64,000 nucleotides of DNA from contig NZ_PDLO01000004.1 in NCBI RefSeq assembly GCF_002631205.1, positions 186,001 through 250,000 on the forward strand, read 5' to 3'. Each line of letters opens with the position of its first letter. Positions within the stretch are counted from its first letter, which is position 1. The notes below the pieces were generated by a model. It was not told where the DNA came from, did no database searches, and saw only the letters and a program-made list of their open reading frames with translations. A program made the translations under genes and the position numbers. Shown here in pieces: positions 46,108 to 56,100 of the stretch. Source of the stretch: Neolewinella marina (GTDB lineage: Bacteria > Bacteroidota > Bacteroidia > Chitinophagales > Saprospiraceae).

Positions 46108-47630
46108 TTGGGCGAAATGATATATCACCAGGCTCACTAACCGCAGCTTAAATAAGTTACTTTGGTGAGCGGTTTATAAAAAGCCATCACATAAATTCTT
46201 GAGCACTACGGGATGAGAGCTATTTACAAGAAACCAACAGATAATTCAGTTGGCTATATCACTTGGGCCACACCATGTTTAGTTTCTGATATAGATCTAC
46301 AGGAAAGTTTAGATAAAATTGTGCAATATAATTATTTAATTGATTCTGATTTAGAAGAGGGAAGAGTTTATATAAGGTGTAAAAAAAATATTGAAGTTGA
46401 ATTTTTGCCAATTCGTACAATTTTTCCATATTTTAAAATTGCTGAAAGTACTATTCAAAAAGAATATTCATTTGACAATTATATTTTTAAAGGCCACCAG
46501 ATTTTTATGCCAGTTGAAAAACTCGAGATTTTTAGCCCAATCTACTCAGCCGAATGTAATATTTTTCCGCCGAGATATTTACAATTTTCGAAGCTAAGAC
46601 ATATTAACTTCAACGAATTATTTCGAATTGAGAATGGATCGTCCATTAGAGACAAAATTAATGAACTAACATACTTTGATGAAGAATGTCTCAATTCTTT
46701 CCCTTTGGTAATGATAGATGTTGAAATTGATTTTCCTGATTACCTTAGGTTGAAAAATAAGGAGATAGATGAGAAAATTAATGAATACACCTCCAAATCT
46801 AATACTCTATTTGATGTAATCAGATTTCAGCACTGTAATTTTACAATTCCTCAAGGGCTTCCCGGCAGACCGGGTACGTATGGTTACCAATACTCAGCAG
46901 CAGTGTCTTATTTTTCGCAACACGGAATATGGATGTTTGATAGCAGAGAGGTGTTGGTAAAAAAGATAACTGCTGGTATTGGGATACAAATTCATTCATC
47001 TGAAGACATATCATATCACAAAGTACTTCAAATTGAAGGTGAAACAGGAAATATTAGTAAACACGCTTTAAGACTGATGTCCGATATAATGGAGAGTGAC
47101 AATGATTCGTTGAAGTTTGTTCAAATATTTACTTTGATTGAATTTTTAGGAAACCCTAAACAATATCAGAAGTTAAGTGAATCAAAAAAATTAGTAACTG
47201 CTACTGTAGCTTCCTCAAAATCCGAATATTACTCTCTTAATCTGCGACTTGAGGAGCTAACTGCTGGATTAAAGAATGGGAATGGAGAAAGGATACCAGT
47301 AGGACTCAGAACTGAAATAATTCATAATGGTAAATCTATAATAAGTCTAATTCCCTCATTCACAAACCGAAAAAAATTGTTTGCCGAACTTTACGACTAT
47401 GTGGCTAAAGCAGTCCACTTCATGATTTCACATTCGGACAAAGACTGGTCTACTTTCAATGACATCAGAATTATCAAGCGAGATAATTATAAATAAATTC
47501 GCCCAACATTGCGCCATCCTCAAGCCGGCGATGAGGCTTTCGAGTGTCGATGAAGGCTTTAAAAGGTGCTTTGATGCTAGTCAAAGTCTGGAATGCAGAT
47601 TAGTGGATCCGGCCTGCGGTGGCGCACCCG
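46108..47630 (+). mobile_element. Gene cassette 1 (integron-type) carrying a HEPN-like gene
   Basis: The unit starts after G of core site GTTGGGC (46107-46113, fits GTTRRRY) and ends at G 47630 of the next core GTTAGAA. Its attC-like site begins with GCCCAAC (47501-47507), the exact reverse complement of its own GTTGGGC, as expected for a circularised cassette. It carries one gene in the usual orientation and is much more AT-rich than the flanking chromosome. No integrase gene is in the window, so this resembles a cluster of attC sites lacking an integrase. Confidence 0.72.
46213..47496 (+). CDS. AT-rich cassette protein with C-terminal HEPN-like motif
   Basis: The 427-residue protein is not recognised as a named family. 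Its N-terminal 230 residues are mixed alpha/beta without a clear motif. The last 150 residues look helical (SLKFVQIFTLIEFLGNPKQ, then LRLEELTAGLKNG) and contain R366-x4-H371 (RTEIIH, followed by NGKS). This is the R-x4-6-H motif of HEPN nucleases as in ApeA-like proteins. HEPN proteins often act as RNases in phage defence or toxin systems. Codon use is strongly AT-biased, unlike its neighbours, and the gene is the only one in its cassette. Function is inferred from the motif and context only. Confidence 0.6.
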   Translation: MRAIYKKPTDNSVGYITWATPCLVSDIDLQESLDKIVQYNYLIDSDLEEGRVYIRCKKNIEVEFLPIRTIFPYFKIAESTIQKEYSFDNYIFKGHQIFMPVEKLEIFSPIYSAECNIFPPRYLQFSKLRHINFNELFRIENGSSIRDKINELTYFDEECLNSFPLVMIDVEIDFPDYLRLKNKEIDEKINEYTSKSNTLFDVIRFQHCNFTIPQGLPGRPGTYGYQYSAAVSYFSQHGIWMFDSREVLVKKITAGIGIQIHSSEDISYHKVLQIEGETGNISKHALRLMSDIMESDNDSLKFVQIFTLIEFLGNPKQYQKLSESKKLVTATVASSKSEYYSLNLRLEELTAGLKNGNGERIPVGLRTEIIHNGKSIISLIPSFTNRKKLFAELYDYVAKAVHFMISHSDKDWSTFNDIRIIKRDNYK

Positions 47631-47636
47631 TTAGAA
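47501..47636 (+). other. attC-like recombination site 1
   Basis: The site starts GCCCAAC (47501-47507) and ends with core GTTAGAA (47630-47636). Inner arms pair GCGCCA (47511-47516) with TGGCGC (47620-47625) and GCCGG (47524-47528) with CCGGC (47609-47613), giving the staggered double-box hairpin of an attC. Its first 60 bp closely match site 2 at 49487-49612, and the 3' end CCGGCCTGCG is shared too. The central region is less conserved, as is normal. Confidence 0.75.
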
Positions 47637-47652
47637 CCAATTAAACTGAGAC

Positions 47653-49482
47653 ATGAAGACTATTCTGAGTGAGTACATAGCAAGGCAAAATTCATCAAAC
47701 CTGGCCCTCCTAATCAACGGAGAATGGGGCACTGGGAAAACACATTATGCAAAAAATGTTATAAGTGATTTGGCTAAAGAAGCCGGATATAATGGGATTC
47801 TGTACGTTACTCTAAACGGTGTGAACCAACCTAATCAAATTTTTGAACAGCTTTTCTACGAAAGATTTAAGAAGTTACAAAACGTAAAAGAATCAAAAGT
47901 TGGCAAAGTATCAACCAGTATATTAAGAACTGCTTTATCTGCAATCAACTTTAAAGGAGGAGATAAAGGTGTAGAGTTTTCAGGGGGCGAGATAGTGAAA
48001 ATACCGTTGTTTGAATTTGCATCTATAGATAACTATGTAGTTATATTAGATGACTTAGAACGGATAGCAGAAGGTGCAAAGCTCCAGGATCTGTTAGGAA
48101 CAATCAGCGAAGATGTGTTAAATAACGATAGATCTAAAGTGATTTTCATAAGCAACTTAGATCAATTAAAGGCAAAAAATGAATTCCTTGAAGTCAAAGA
48201 AAAATATGTGGGTTGGACAGTTCCGTTCCAGCAAAATCTAGAAGTAGCTTACAGTAATATCAAAGCGAAATACAAAGCCAATTTTGTCAACTGGCTAGGT
48301 GATTATGATAAATTCATCATTGATATTTTAGATGTTCTTGAAATTCGAAACCTTAGAACATTACTGTTTCTATTAGATTCATTAAGTCGCACATTTAAAT
48401 CGTTTTTACATATAGACCCTGCCACAGTCAGATCCATTATCTACCAATTTGCCATACTGTCATGTGAATATAAAATTGGATTACTAACAATCGATAGTTC
48501 AAAGCACATAAAGGTCCCAGACTATTTAATTCACGTACAATTTCCGCACCTGATTGGTGTATCTGACGATGTTGAGAAGAAGTCAAGAAAACAGTTTTAC
48601 GCTAAATCATTGTTTTACAGATCAAATAAACTAATCAAAGAAGTAGACAGTAATGTTGTATACGTATTTTACGAACCTTTCGTGGACTTCTTGTTGCTGA
48701 AATCTACCAATTTAGAGAATGATACTATTCAAGAATACCATCGGTTGGTCAAGAGACAACTCCTAAGTCCAGCTTTTAAGCAGATCAAAAAATTAACTAA
48801 TTTCCCGTTTTGTACTAATAGGGAGTTTGACAATGCATATTATGAACTCTCAACTTTGTTAAAAGATGGAAAATTAAACATACTAGAATATGCCTCTTTT
48901 GCTCAGGCCGCATATTCCTTGATTGAAATAGAATATTTTATGCCTTTCAATAAGGATGTCTTAGACCAAAAGTTTGATAACACTATCAACTTAATCCGAT
49001 ACGATGCAGACGTCACATACCTGGAATTGAATTCACTAAAAACACATGAATCCGGCCTCGAAAAAGTCAATAAAAAATTAGCCAGTCAGATCAGACAAAA
49101 AGCTGCGTATATAATGGAAGAATCAATAAAATCATCAAGAATTGATTACGTCAGTCATATTTCTCCCGATACAATAACCAACTCAGGTATTAGAGATTTG
49201 TATAGCAATGCGAATTTGAATGGATTGATCGAGTTCATCAATGCAAACTTTGAAAATCGAAATCTATTAGATGCTATGGTTCATGAAATCAAGGACTTTG
49301 ACGGTTCTTTTGGAAGCTACGAGTATAACGATCGAATAACAACCAATTTCATTGGTTTGGCTAAATGGATTGAAGAAGAAAATACGATCAATAAGGCTGT
49401 TAAAATTGATCGATTTTGGTGGTATAAAATTAAAAGTGCTATTATAAATACGGTGTTTCCAAAAGTCAACGAAGAAGAATAA
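47653..49482 (+). CDS. KAP-like P-loop NTPase in a gene cassette
   Basis: The 609-residue protein has Walker A GEWGTGKT (23-30) and Walker B VVILDDLER (from about 129), with SKVIFISNLDQL as a sensor-1-like strand; these fit the KAP/STAND-like P-loop families. The C-terminal 350 residues are helical, possibly a sensor or effector part, with no recognised enzyme motif and no clear membrane segment. KAP-type ATPases occur in several anti-phage systems, so a defence role is plausible. It is AT-rich like the preceding cassette and has attC-like sites on both sides. Its exact function is unknown. Confidence 0.7.
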   Translation: MKTILSEYIARQNSSNLALLINGEWGTGKTHYAKNVISDLAKEAGYNGILYVTLNGVNQPNQIFEQLFYERFKKLQNVKESKVGKVSTSILRTALSAINFKGGDKGVEFSGGEIVKIPLFEFASIDNYVVILDDLERIAEGAKLQDLLGTISEDVLNNDRSKVIFISNLDQLKAKNEFLEVKEKYVGWTVPFQQNLEVAYSNIKAKYKANFVNWLGDYDKFIIDILDVLEIRNLRTLLFLLDSLSRTFKSFLHIDPATVRSIIYQFAILSCEYKIGLLTIDSSKHIKVPDYLIHVQFPHLIGVSDDVEKKSRKQFYAKSLFYRSNKLIKEVDSNVVYVFYEPFVDFLLLKSTNLENDTIQEYHRLVKRQLLSPAFKQIKKLTNFPFCTNREFDNAYYELSTLLKDGKLNILEYASFAQAAYSLIEIEYFMPFNKDVLDQKFDNTINLIRYDADVTYLELNSLKTHESGLEKVNKKLASQIRQKAAYIMEESIKSSRIDYVSHISPDTITNSGIRDLYSNANLNGLIEFINANFENRNLLDAMVHEIKDFDGSFGSYEYNDRITTNFIGLAKWIEEENTINKAVKIDRFWWYKIKSAIINTVFPKVNEEE

Positions 49483-49486
49483 CTGG

Positions 49487-49612
49487 CTCTAACACTGCGC
49501 CATCGTCAAGCCGGCGATGAGGCTTTTGAGTTCCGATAAACCTTTGAAAAGGTGTATTAGGTTGATTTTCATCCGAATGCTGGCTGGTGGAAGCCGGCCT
49601 GCGATGCGCCCG
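49487..49612 (+). other. attC-like recombination site 2
   Basis: The site begins CTCTAAC (49487-49493), then GCGCCA (49497-49502) and GCCGG (49510-49514). The 3' arm has CCGGC (49594-49598) and TGCGC (49605-49609). GCGCCATC and TCAAGCCGGCGATGAGGCTT are shared with site 1. The 3' core is degenerate. Confidence 0.68.
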
Positions 49613-49681
49613 GGAGTATTGCATAAAGTGTGTCAAGGGTAATTCTTAGGATTAAAGATTAAGGGAAAAGAAGAAGAAAGT

Positions 49682-49727
49682 CAAGCCTTCCCGGCCCTGG
49701 TTCTAGAACCAGGGCCGGGAAGGCTTG
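49682..49727. repeat. 46-bp perfect palindrome
   Basis: The sequence from 49682 to 49727 is fully self-complementary with no spacer; the centre is CCCTGGTTCTAGAACCAGGG. It lies 70 bp after the cassette island and 11 bp beyond the stop of the IS256-type remnant. It may be a terminator or a terminal element of that insertion sequence. Confidence 0.9.
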
Positions 49728-49737
49728 CGCCGCCAGC

Positions 49738-49986
49738 TCAGAGGTCCAGGCGCAATCGGTCGTCGTACAGGATGGCCAGTTGGGCCAGGATCCGGTTTTG
49801 CTGCGCAGTACTTCGTGCTCAGTTGTGCATGGGCTTCCGCCACTTGGCGGTGACGTCGCGCTGGACGAGGAGAAATAGCTACATGATCACGGTGTCGGAA
49901 GTGAAGGAGCCCTTGGTTTGGGTCACTTTGCGTAGCCTCAATAGCTATCGGGGGCGGAAGGCTTCGATGGCGTTGGTGGGATTGAT
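49738..49986 (-). pseudogene. Decayed IS256-family transposase C-terminus
   Basis: Reading leftward from 49986, one frame gives INPTNAIEAF, then LRKVTQTKGSFTSD, VTAKWRKPMHN and ILAQLAILYDDRLRLDL. These match in order the C-terminal part of IS256/Mutator transposases (NPTN-IEA, LRKVTKTKG, KKW-MPI-NW, LAI-FEDR). The frame is broken by at least three in-frame stops and the N-terminal two thirds are missing. The rest of the gap from 49613 to 50085 shows no other gene. Confidence 0.75.
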
Positions 49987-50085
49987 TAAGAGTGATCCAT
50001 AAAGGCGCCATATTTATAACCAAGGACATTGTCCTCCCCCCATCAGGCTTCCAGCCTTTCCCCCGGCACCAGCGCCCCGCCGCCC

Positions 50086-50123
50086 AAAAAAAATGGGCGG
50101 AACTCCAGAGGAATTCCGCCCAT
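50086..50123 (-). terminator. Rho-independent terminator of the giant T9SS gene
   Basis: On the minus strand the stem TGGGCGGAA (from TTCCGCCCA at 50114-50122) pairs with TTCCGCCCA (from TGGGCGGAA at 50094-50102) and runs straight into eight Ts (A tract 50086-50093). It begins 25 bp after the gene's stop codon. Confidence 0.9.
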
Positions 50124-50147
50124 GGCAGACAGTAGTAGCCCGCGTGC

Positions 50148-53100
50148 TTACTGCACGATCATGCGGCGGGACCGCTCGTAATCCCCGGCCGTCATCCGGT
50201 AGGTGTAGACGCCGGCGGGCAGATCGGTCAGTTCCGCTTCGACGCGGTGGTCGCCCGCCGGATAGTGGGCGTCGGTGATGAGGCGCAGGGAGCGGCCGTT
50301 GACGTCGATCAGCTCCAGGCGCACCCGCTCGGCTACGGGCAGTGAGAAGGGGAGCACGGTGAACCTGCCAGCGGGGTTCGGTACGTTCACGCCCAGTCCG
50401 TAGCCGCGGGCCTCCAGGTCCGTTAAACCGGTGGTGGAGAGGAAGAAGGGATAGGGCGCGTCGACCGAGCCGACCAGATCGTCCAGGGCGAAGGTCGTCT
50501 CCTCGCCGTTGGCCAGGTACTCGGCACCGGTTACCTCGTTGATGACGCGGAACTCGATGGATTGCCCGACGTCTTCCCGGTTACCCGAGACCAGCAGGAA
50601 GGCGCGGTACGCCCCGATGCCCGGACAGTAGATCAGCTCGGCCAGCCCGCGGGGGGTGCCGCCCACCAAAGCTACCACCCGCAGTTCATCGATGGCATCC
50701 TCCCCGAGGGCGGCGGCGTCGAAGGTGCCGGTGACGTTCATGTTGTATTCGTAGCGGCCGCGCTCCACCGTGTAATCCAGCGATTTCTGGGCCGGGTGGT
50801 GGATCGTGCCCTTCCCGGTAGCGCGCAGCTTGTAGCCTTCGCCGGGCATGAACTGCCGCAGGCTGCCCGCCCAGCTACCAACGCCCGCTTCGAAGATGGC
50901 GAAATCGTTCTGGCCTTTGACGATGTCCTGGTTGCCGGAAGGCAGGGTATTCAGCACCTGGTTCACGGGTTCGGGAAATAGGCGCGGGTACCCGATCCAG
51001 TTCCAGCCGGCTTTCACGGCTACCGAGAGCGGGTTGGCGCTGGGCAATCCGACGACCTTCAGGGTATCGGGGGCATTGGACAGGTGCAACAGATAGCCCT
51101 GTCCCAATTGTAGTTGGCGCAGGTTGCCGTTCCAGCCCGAGCCGGCACTGTAGTTGGAGGTTTGCCCCATGGATTTGACCACGATGTCGTTGCCCGAGGT
51201 ACTGTTGAGCAGGCTCTGGAGCAGGTGTTCGCGGGACATATCGTCCGTGGCCACGTTCAGCGAAATCCAGTTCCACCCTTTCCGTAGCGGGATGACCTGG
51301 AACTGGCCTTGCGGATGCAGGATGAAGGGCGTGGCGGCCGACCCGCGTTGGGCGTCACTGGTGAAGGGCAGTGTTTCCACGGCACCATACTCCGCTCCGG
51401 TCAGGGCCCGCCAGAACCGGAAGGTGACTTCCTCCCCGTTACCGGAGCCATCCTCGTTGCTGTGTACGCGCAGGAAAGCCGCGTAGGTACGGGTTTCTTC
51501 CACGTATTCGATCTGGGCAATGCCGCGGATCTGGCCGTTGACGAAGGCGCCGATACGGTCGCGGGAATCGGTGGACAACAAGTCGTTGGTGCCGTCGAGG
51601 CTGAACTGCGCCACTACCGTCATATCGTGGTCATAGTCTGTCGGATCGAACGACCAATTAATGGTTTGGGCCAGTAATTCAAAGGTAACGGCGGTGATCA
51701 CGGCCTTGTCGTCGACCAGGGCGACGATGCTGTCCCGGTAGATGCCTGGGGTCAGCTCCGGATCGACGTCGAAGTGCAGCAGGTAGCTACCGTTGGGCAG
51801 CAGGGTACCCCGCTGCTGCTGCGGCGTGAGCCACTCCGGGTAGTGGATCAGGGCATCGTCGTCTTTGTTTAGGCTGAAGGCCTTGCTCAGGTTCGAGTTG
51901 TTCTTCAGGACGCCCTGCACCACGTGCGACCGGCCCTCCATACCCGAAGCGTAAATGGGCGCGGGGTCCCAGAAGACGGGCTTAACGTTGACCAGGAAGC
52001 TCCACGCGGTGGCGTACTTCTGCACGTTACCGTTGAGGTCGCGCAGGCCGTTCACGGTAGCGTTGATGCGGACCCCCTGCAGCTCGTCCCGGTCGGTCAG
52101 GTGGGGGGTGGTCTGGAGGATCAGGCGGCGGTCGGCGCACTGGGTCGTGACGGCGATCACCTCATCGGTGTCGGCACGGCGGAGGGTGACGACGGGGGTG
52201 TACAGGTCGAAATTGCAGTCGATGTCCTTGTCGAAGGCCACCGAAATTTCCTGGCCCGGCCGGAGGAAACCGTCGTTGGGCGTGGGGATGCCGTAGGGAG
52301 CCAGGGATTTGCGGTCGATGATGCCGCGTTTTTCGGAGGAGTAGGTGTGACCGTTGACGCCGCAGAAGGCGGCGGCCCGTACCTGGTAGCCACCGTCGGA
52401 ATATCCCGACATATCAAGCTGGAGGTCGTAATTGGCCCCAATAGCCGCCAGTTCCTCTTTTTCGAGGCGCATGGCGGTGTGGTATCCTTCTCCGTCTTTT
52501 TTGATCTGGACTTCTACGTACTCGAATTTTTCGTTGTCGAGGTCGTAGCCGGAAAGGGTCAGCGGTAGCAGGTTGGCGCTGTTGCTGTTTACGATCCAGC
52601 CGTCGTGGATATTTTTCAGGGCGATATTCGAGCACTCCGTGGTGAAGTTGACCGTGAAGCCGAAGGTATCGACGTTCACCAGGTTACCATTGTCCTGCCA
52701 CAGGTCGTACTCGCAGGGCGGGTAGACCATCAGTTGAATGTCGTGGTAATTGCTGGACAGGGGTCCGCGGGTCACCGATAGGTTGAGGTCGACCGTCTGG
52801 TTGTAGGGAATGAAGAAGTGGGCGGGGCTGTTGTTGATGATTTGGCCGCCCAGGCGAATCAGCGCGCCGTCCGGATTGGTGGTGCTCACTACCCGTACCG
52901 CGTATTCCCTGGTTTCCCGGCTTTCGCTCCGGTTGGCGATGCGGGCCACGAAGTTCGCCAACCCGTCGCGGGGTACGTCGTTTAGCTCCGGTGGGAAGAT
53001 CACCATTTCCGGCCGGTCACGGGCCTGGGTGCCGGGCTCCTGCGGACAGCTGGTGGTACCTACCTTCAGGTTAAAGGCCGGCACGTTGTAGTTTTTATCC

Positions 53101-56100
53101 CGCAGGATGTCCACGGAAAAGAAATCACCGATATCACCGTCGTCGAGCACGTAGCCGACCGTGCGGGTGCGCTCGTCCCTGGAGCCCGTGGTATTGGTGG
53201 AGGACCAGCGGAAACTGCCCATGACGCCCACCTTTGATTTATTCCAGGCCCCTCCTTTAAGTTCGAGTGCAATGCCCACGGCAAAATCAGTATTGACATA
53301 TTCGGCGAATTCGTAGGACACCTCCGTAACGGTGTCGAAACTTTCTTCACGATAGATCGGGGCGCCGGCACTAAACGAGATGTTTTCTACCAGGACGGCC
53401 TCTTCCCCCCTGGCGGCATCGTTCTTGGCCAGGATGTTCATCCACGAGATGCTGTCACGCAATAGGTTATTGGCCTCGTAGATCTCTTCCTCCGTCAATT
53501 CCCGATCAGCCTGGATGGCTAAAATGGACTGGCGCAGGCGCCCCAGGGTGGGCAGGAGGGAGTTTTTGATGTGGTTCTCGGTATAGACAAAGGTCGTAGC
53601 GAAATCGATGGAAGAGATGGTCGGGTACTCCTTGATCTCAATCTGGCAATTGTCGAAGGTCAGGTGCTGGGCGTCGGAAAACTCCTGGTTCAATGCCGCG
53701 CCGATATACACGTCGCCCGGCTCCCCGGTCAAATTATCGAGTTGCGAAGTGGAGAATTTTTCATTGAAGGTTAGGGTGGTGGTCAGGCCATTCCGATTGC
53801 GATTATCCCGGCCGGCCACCACTTTAATATCGGCGAATAAGCCTAGTGCATACTTGAAGAATATGGCCTCAGTTGCAGAGCCAAGGACCAGATTGGCAAA
53901 TGCACCCGCGCTACCGCCCGTTTCCACTTCCAGGGTATTGAAACTCGAAAACGACTGTCCCTTTTCCACGTAGGCGTAGCTGTTGTCGCCGGGGGGGTCG
54001 TGGAGGATCAGCATGGGTATTTCCGGCGAACGGGTAATGAAACTCGGCGTGATGATTTTGGCCCCCGTGACCAGGAACCAGAACTCCACCCCCTTTTTCG
54101 GTACGAGGTCTACGTCGGGGATGATGTAGAGCAACTTTTCGTGGTTGTGCTCGGCGCTTTCCGCGATGTTCGGCTCGCCGGCTTCTACGGTATACGTCGC
54201 GATGCCGTTGCGGATGGGTACGCGGGTCACCTCATTGCCCCGGTCGGAGACGAAATCGTAGATCTTCAGGTAGCCGGTGTCGAGGGCGCAGTCCGTTCCC
54301 AGTATTTCTTTGACATCAATGGTCAGGGTATAGGCAAGGCCCTGCTCCATTACCGCGATCGGATCCTGATCGCAGGTGTAGGTATCGACGCCCGACAGGT
54401 CGTAGTCGATCGAAATATCCAGGGGAGAACGGTAGATGAAGCTCAGCTCGGGGCGTACCTCGGCGCGGATGGTGTCGCGGGTGCCGGCCGGAATGGTATC
54501 CGCCGCCTGGGTGATGATGGTGGAGCCGTTGGCCAAGGTTTCGGTCTCCTCCTCGATGTAGACGGTATCCTCCAGTATTCTGACCACCTCGCTGGTGTCG
54601 CGTACCGTCAGATCGATCTTCTGATCGATGTTCCCGATCTGTGCCATGATGTTGCTGCCGTTGGCCCCCGCATCGTTAACGCCAATTACCTTCACGCTGT
54701 ACTCCCTTGCCGGCAGGATGACTTCGAGCACTCCGTTGCTGTCGGTTTGGCGGGTGATATTGTAACAGTTGTTGGCGGCATAGATCTGCAGGGTCGCGGA
54801 ACTCCCCAGGGGCTCCCCGCAACTGTTTTGTACGTACACTTTCAGCGTATCCGTTTCCCGGTCGATAAAGTCAAGCCCCGGCCGGTCGCCGTCGACCTGG
54901 AGCGTCACTTCGGGCAAACCGTCAGCCGTTTCGATGCGGTGGTGGATGAATTTGGGGGTGAAGGTATAGGTTCCCTCCTGCTGAATAGCGTAAGACCAGC
55001 TGCCGTCGCGTTTGGTCCGGATGCCGTGGTCGGTGCTGTCGATGAGAACGGTGACGCCGGGGACGCCACAGGCCGGTCCGTTCGGGGAAGCGGGATAGGT
55101 GATGCGGCCCTTGGCCGTGAATACCGTCAGATCGGTGAAGTCTACCCGCTCGGCGTTTTTGTTGCTCATCGATAGCGTACGCGAGGCGGTGACCGGGGAA
55201 AACTCGTGGACGACCGTCCCGCCCTTGCTCGGTTTGACGGAGAACTCGGCCGATTGGTGGTAATAGACGTCCTTGAATTCGTAATACCCCTCGATATCCG
55301 TGGTAGTACAGTAAGTCTCGGCACATCCGGCCGGCAGCGCCCCCCCACCCGCGGGCAGGGAATCCAGCAAGGTCAGGGTCACCGTCACACCCCCGACGCC
55401 TGCCCCAAGCGACGACTTCACGTGGCCGCTCACCCGGCCATCGGGACGGCTGTAGCCCGGGTCCGTATCGGTCAGGAAGCCGGAGCCGACGGGCGTAACG
55501 TAGAACAGGTACTGGACCCCGGGGATGCCGTCCGTGACGTTGTACCCCTTCGCGCTGGAACTGACGATGGCGATCTCCTCCCGCTCGGTGCCGTCCGGCA
55601 GGCTGCGCTCGATGCGGATCTCGTCGGAGGCGGTGGAAATATTGTTCCACGACAGGTTGGTTGCGTTATACTTGGTACCGTCCGTAGCCACGAGGTCAAT
55701 GGCGAATGTGCTGCCCTGGTCCCGGCTTCTGGATGATTCCTTACCGCCGTACTGGCTTACGGAGGTGGACACCTCGTAGGTGTACGCCTGGCCGGATACC
55801 ACGTTCGCGTCGACGTACGAACGGGACGTACCCGGGAGGGCGGTGACAAATTGTCCGTCGCGGTAGACGTAGTACTGGTGCAGGTTATCGGGAAAGTCGG
55901 TCCCTTTGGTCCAGGTAAGGCGAATGGTATCGTCGTCCGTAGCGTCCGTGGCTCGCAGGTCCTTCGGGGCACGGAGCGGCGAGGTGCCGATGGTGATGTT
56001 TGCGTCGGAGGCGTCGGCATATATAGGCCCGGCCGTTGAACCTAATGCTTGTCCTAAAAAGAATCCACCAACGCACTCATACTTGATGCGCGGGAACATG

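Larger units (their letters stand above)
47631..49612 (+). mobile_element. Gene cassette 2 (integron-type) carrying a KAP-like NTPase
   Basis: It starts after G 47630 of core GTTAGAA and ends at about 49612 in its attC-like site. The start of that site, TCTAAC (49488-49493), pairs with GTTAGA of its own core. The right boundary reads GGGAGTA instead of GTTRRRY, so the array end appears decayed or cut. A single AT-rich gene fills the cassette. Confidence 0.68.
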
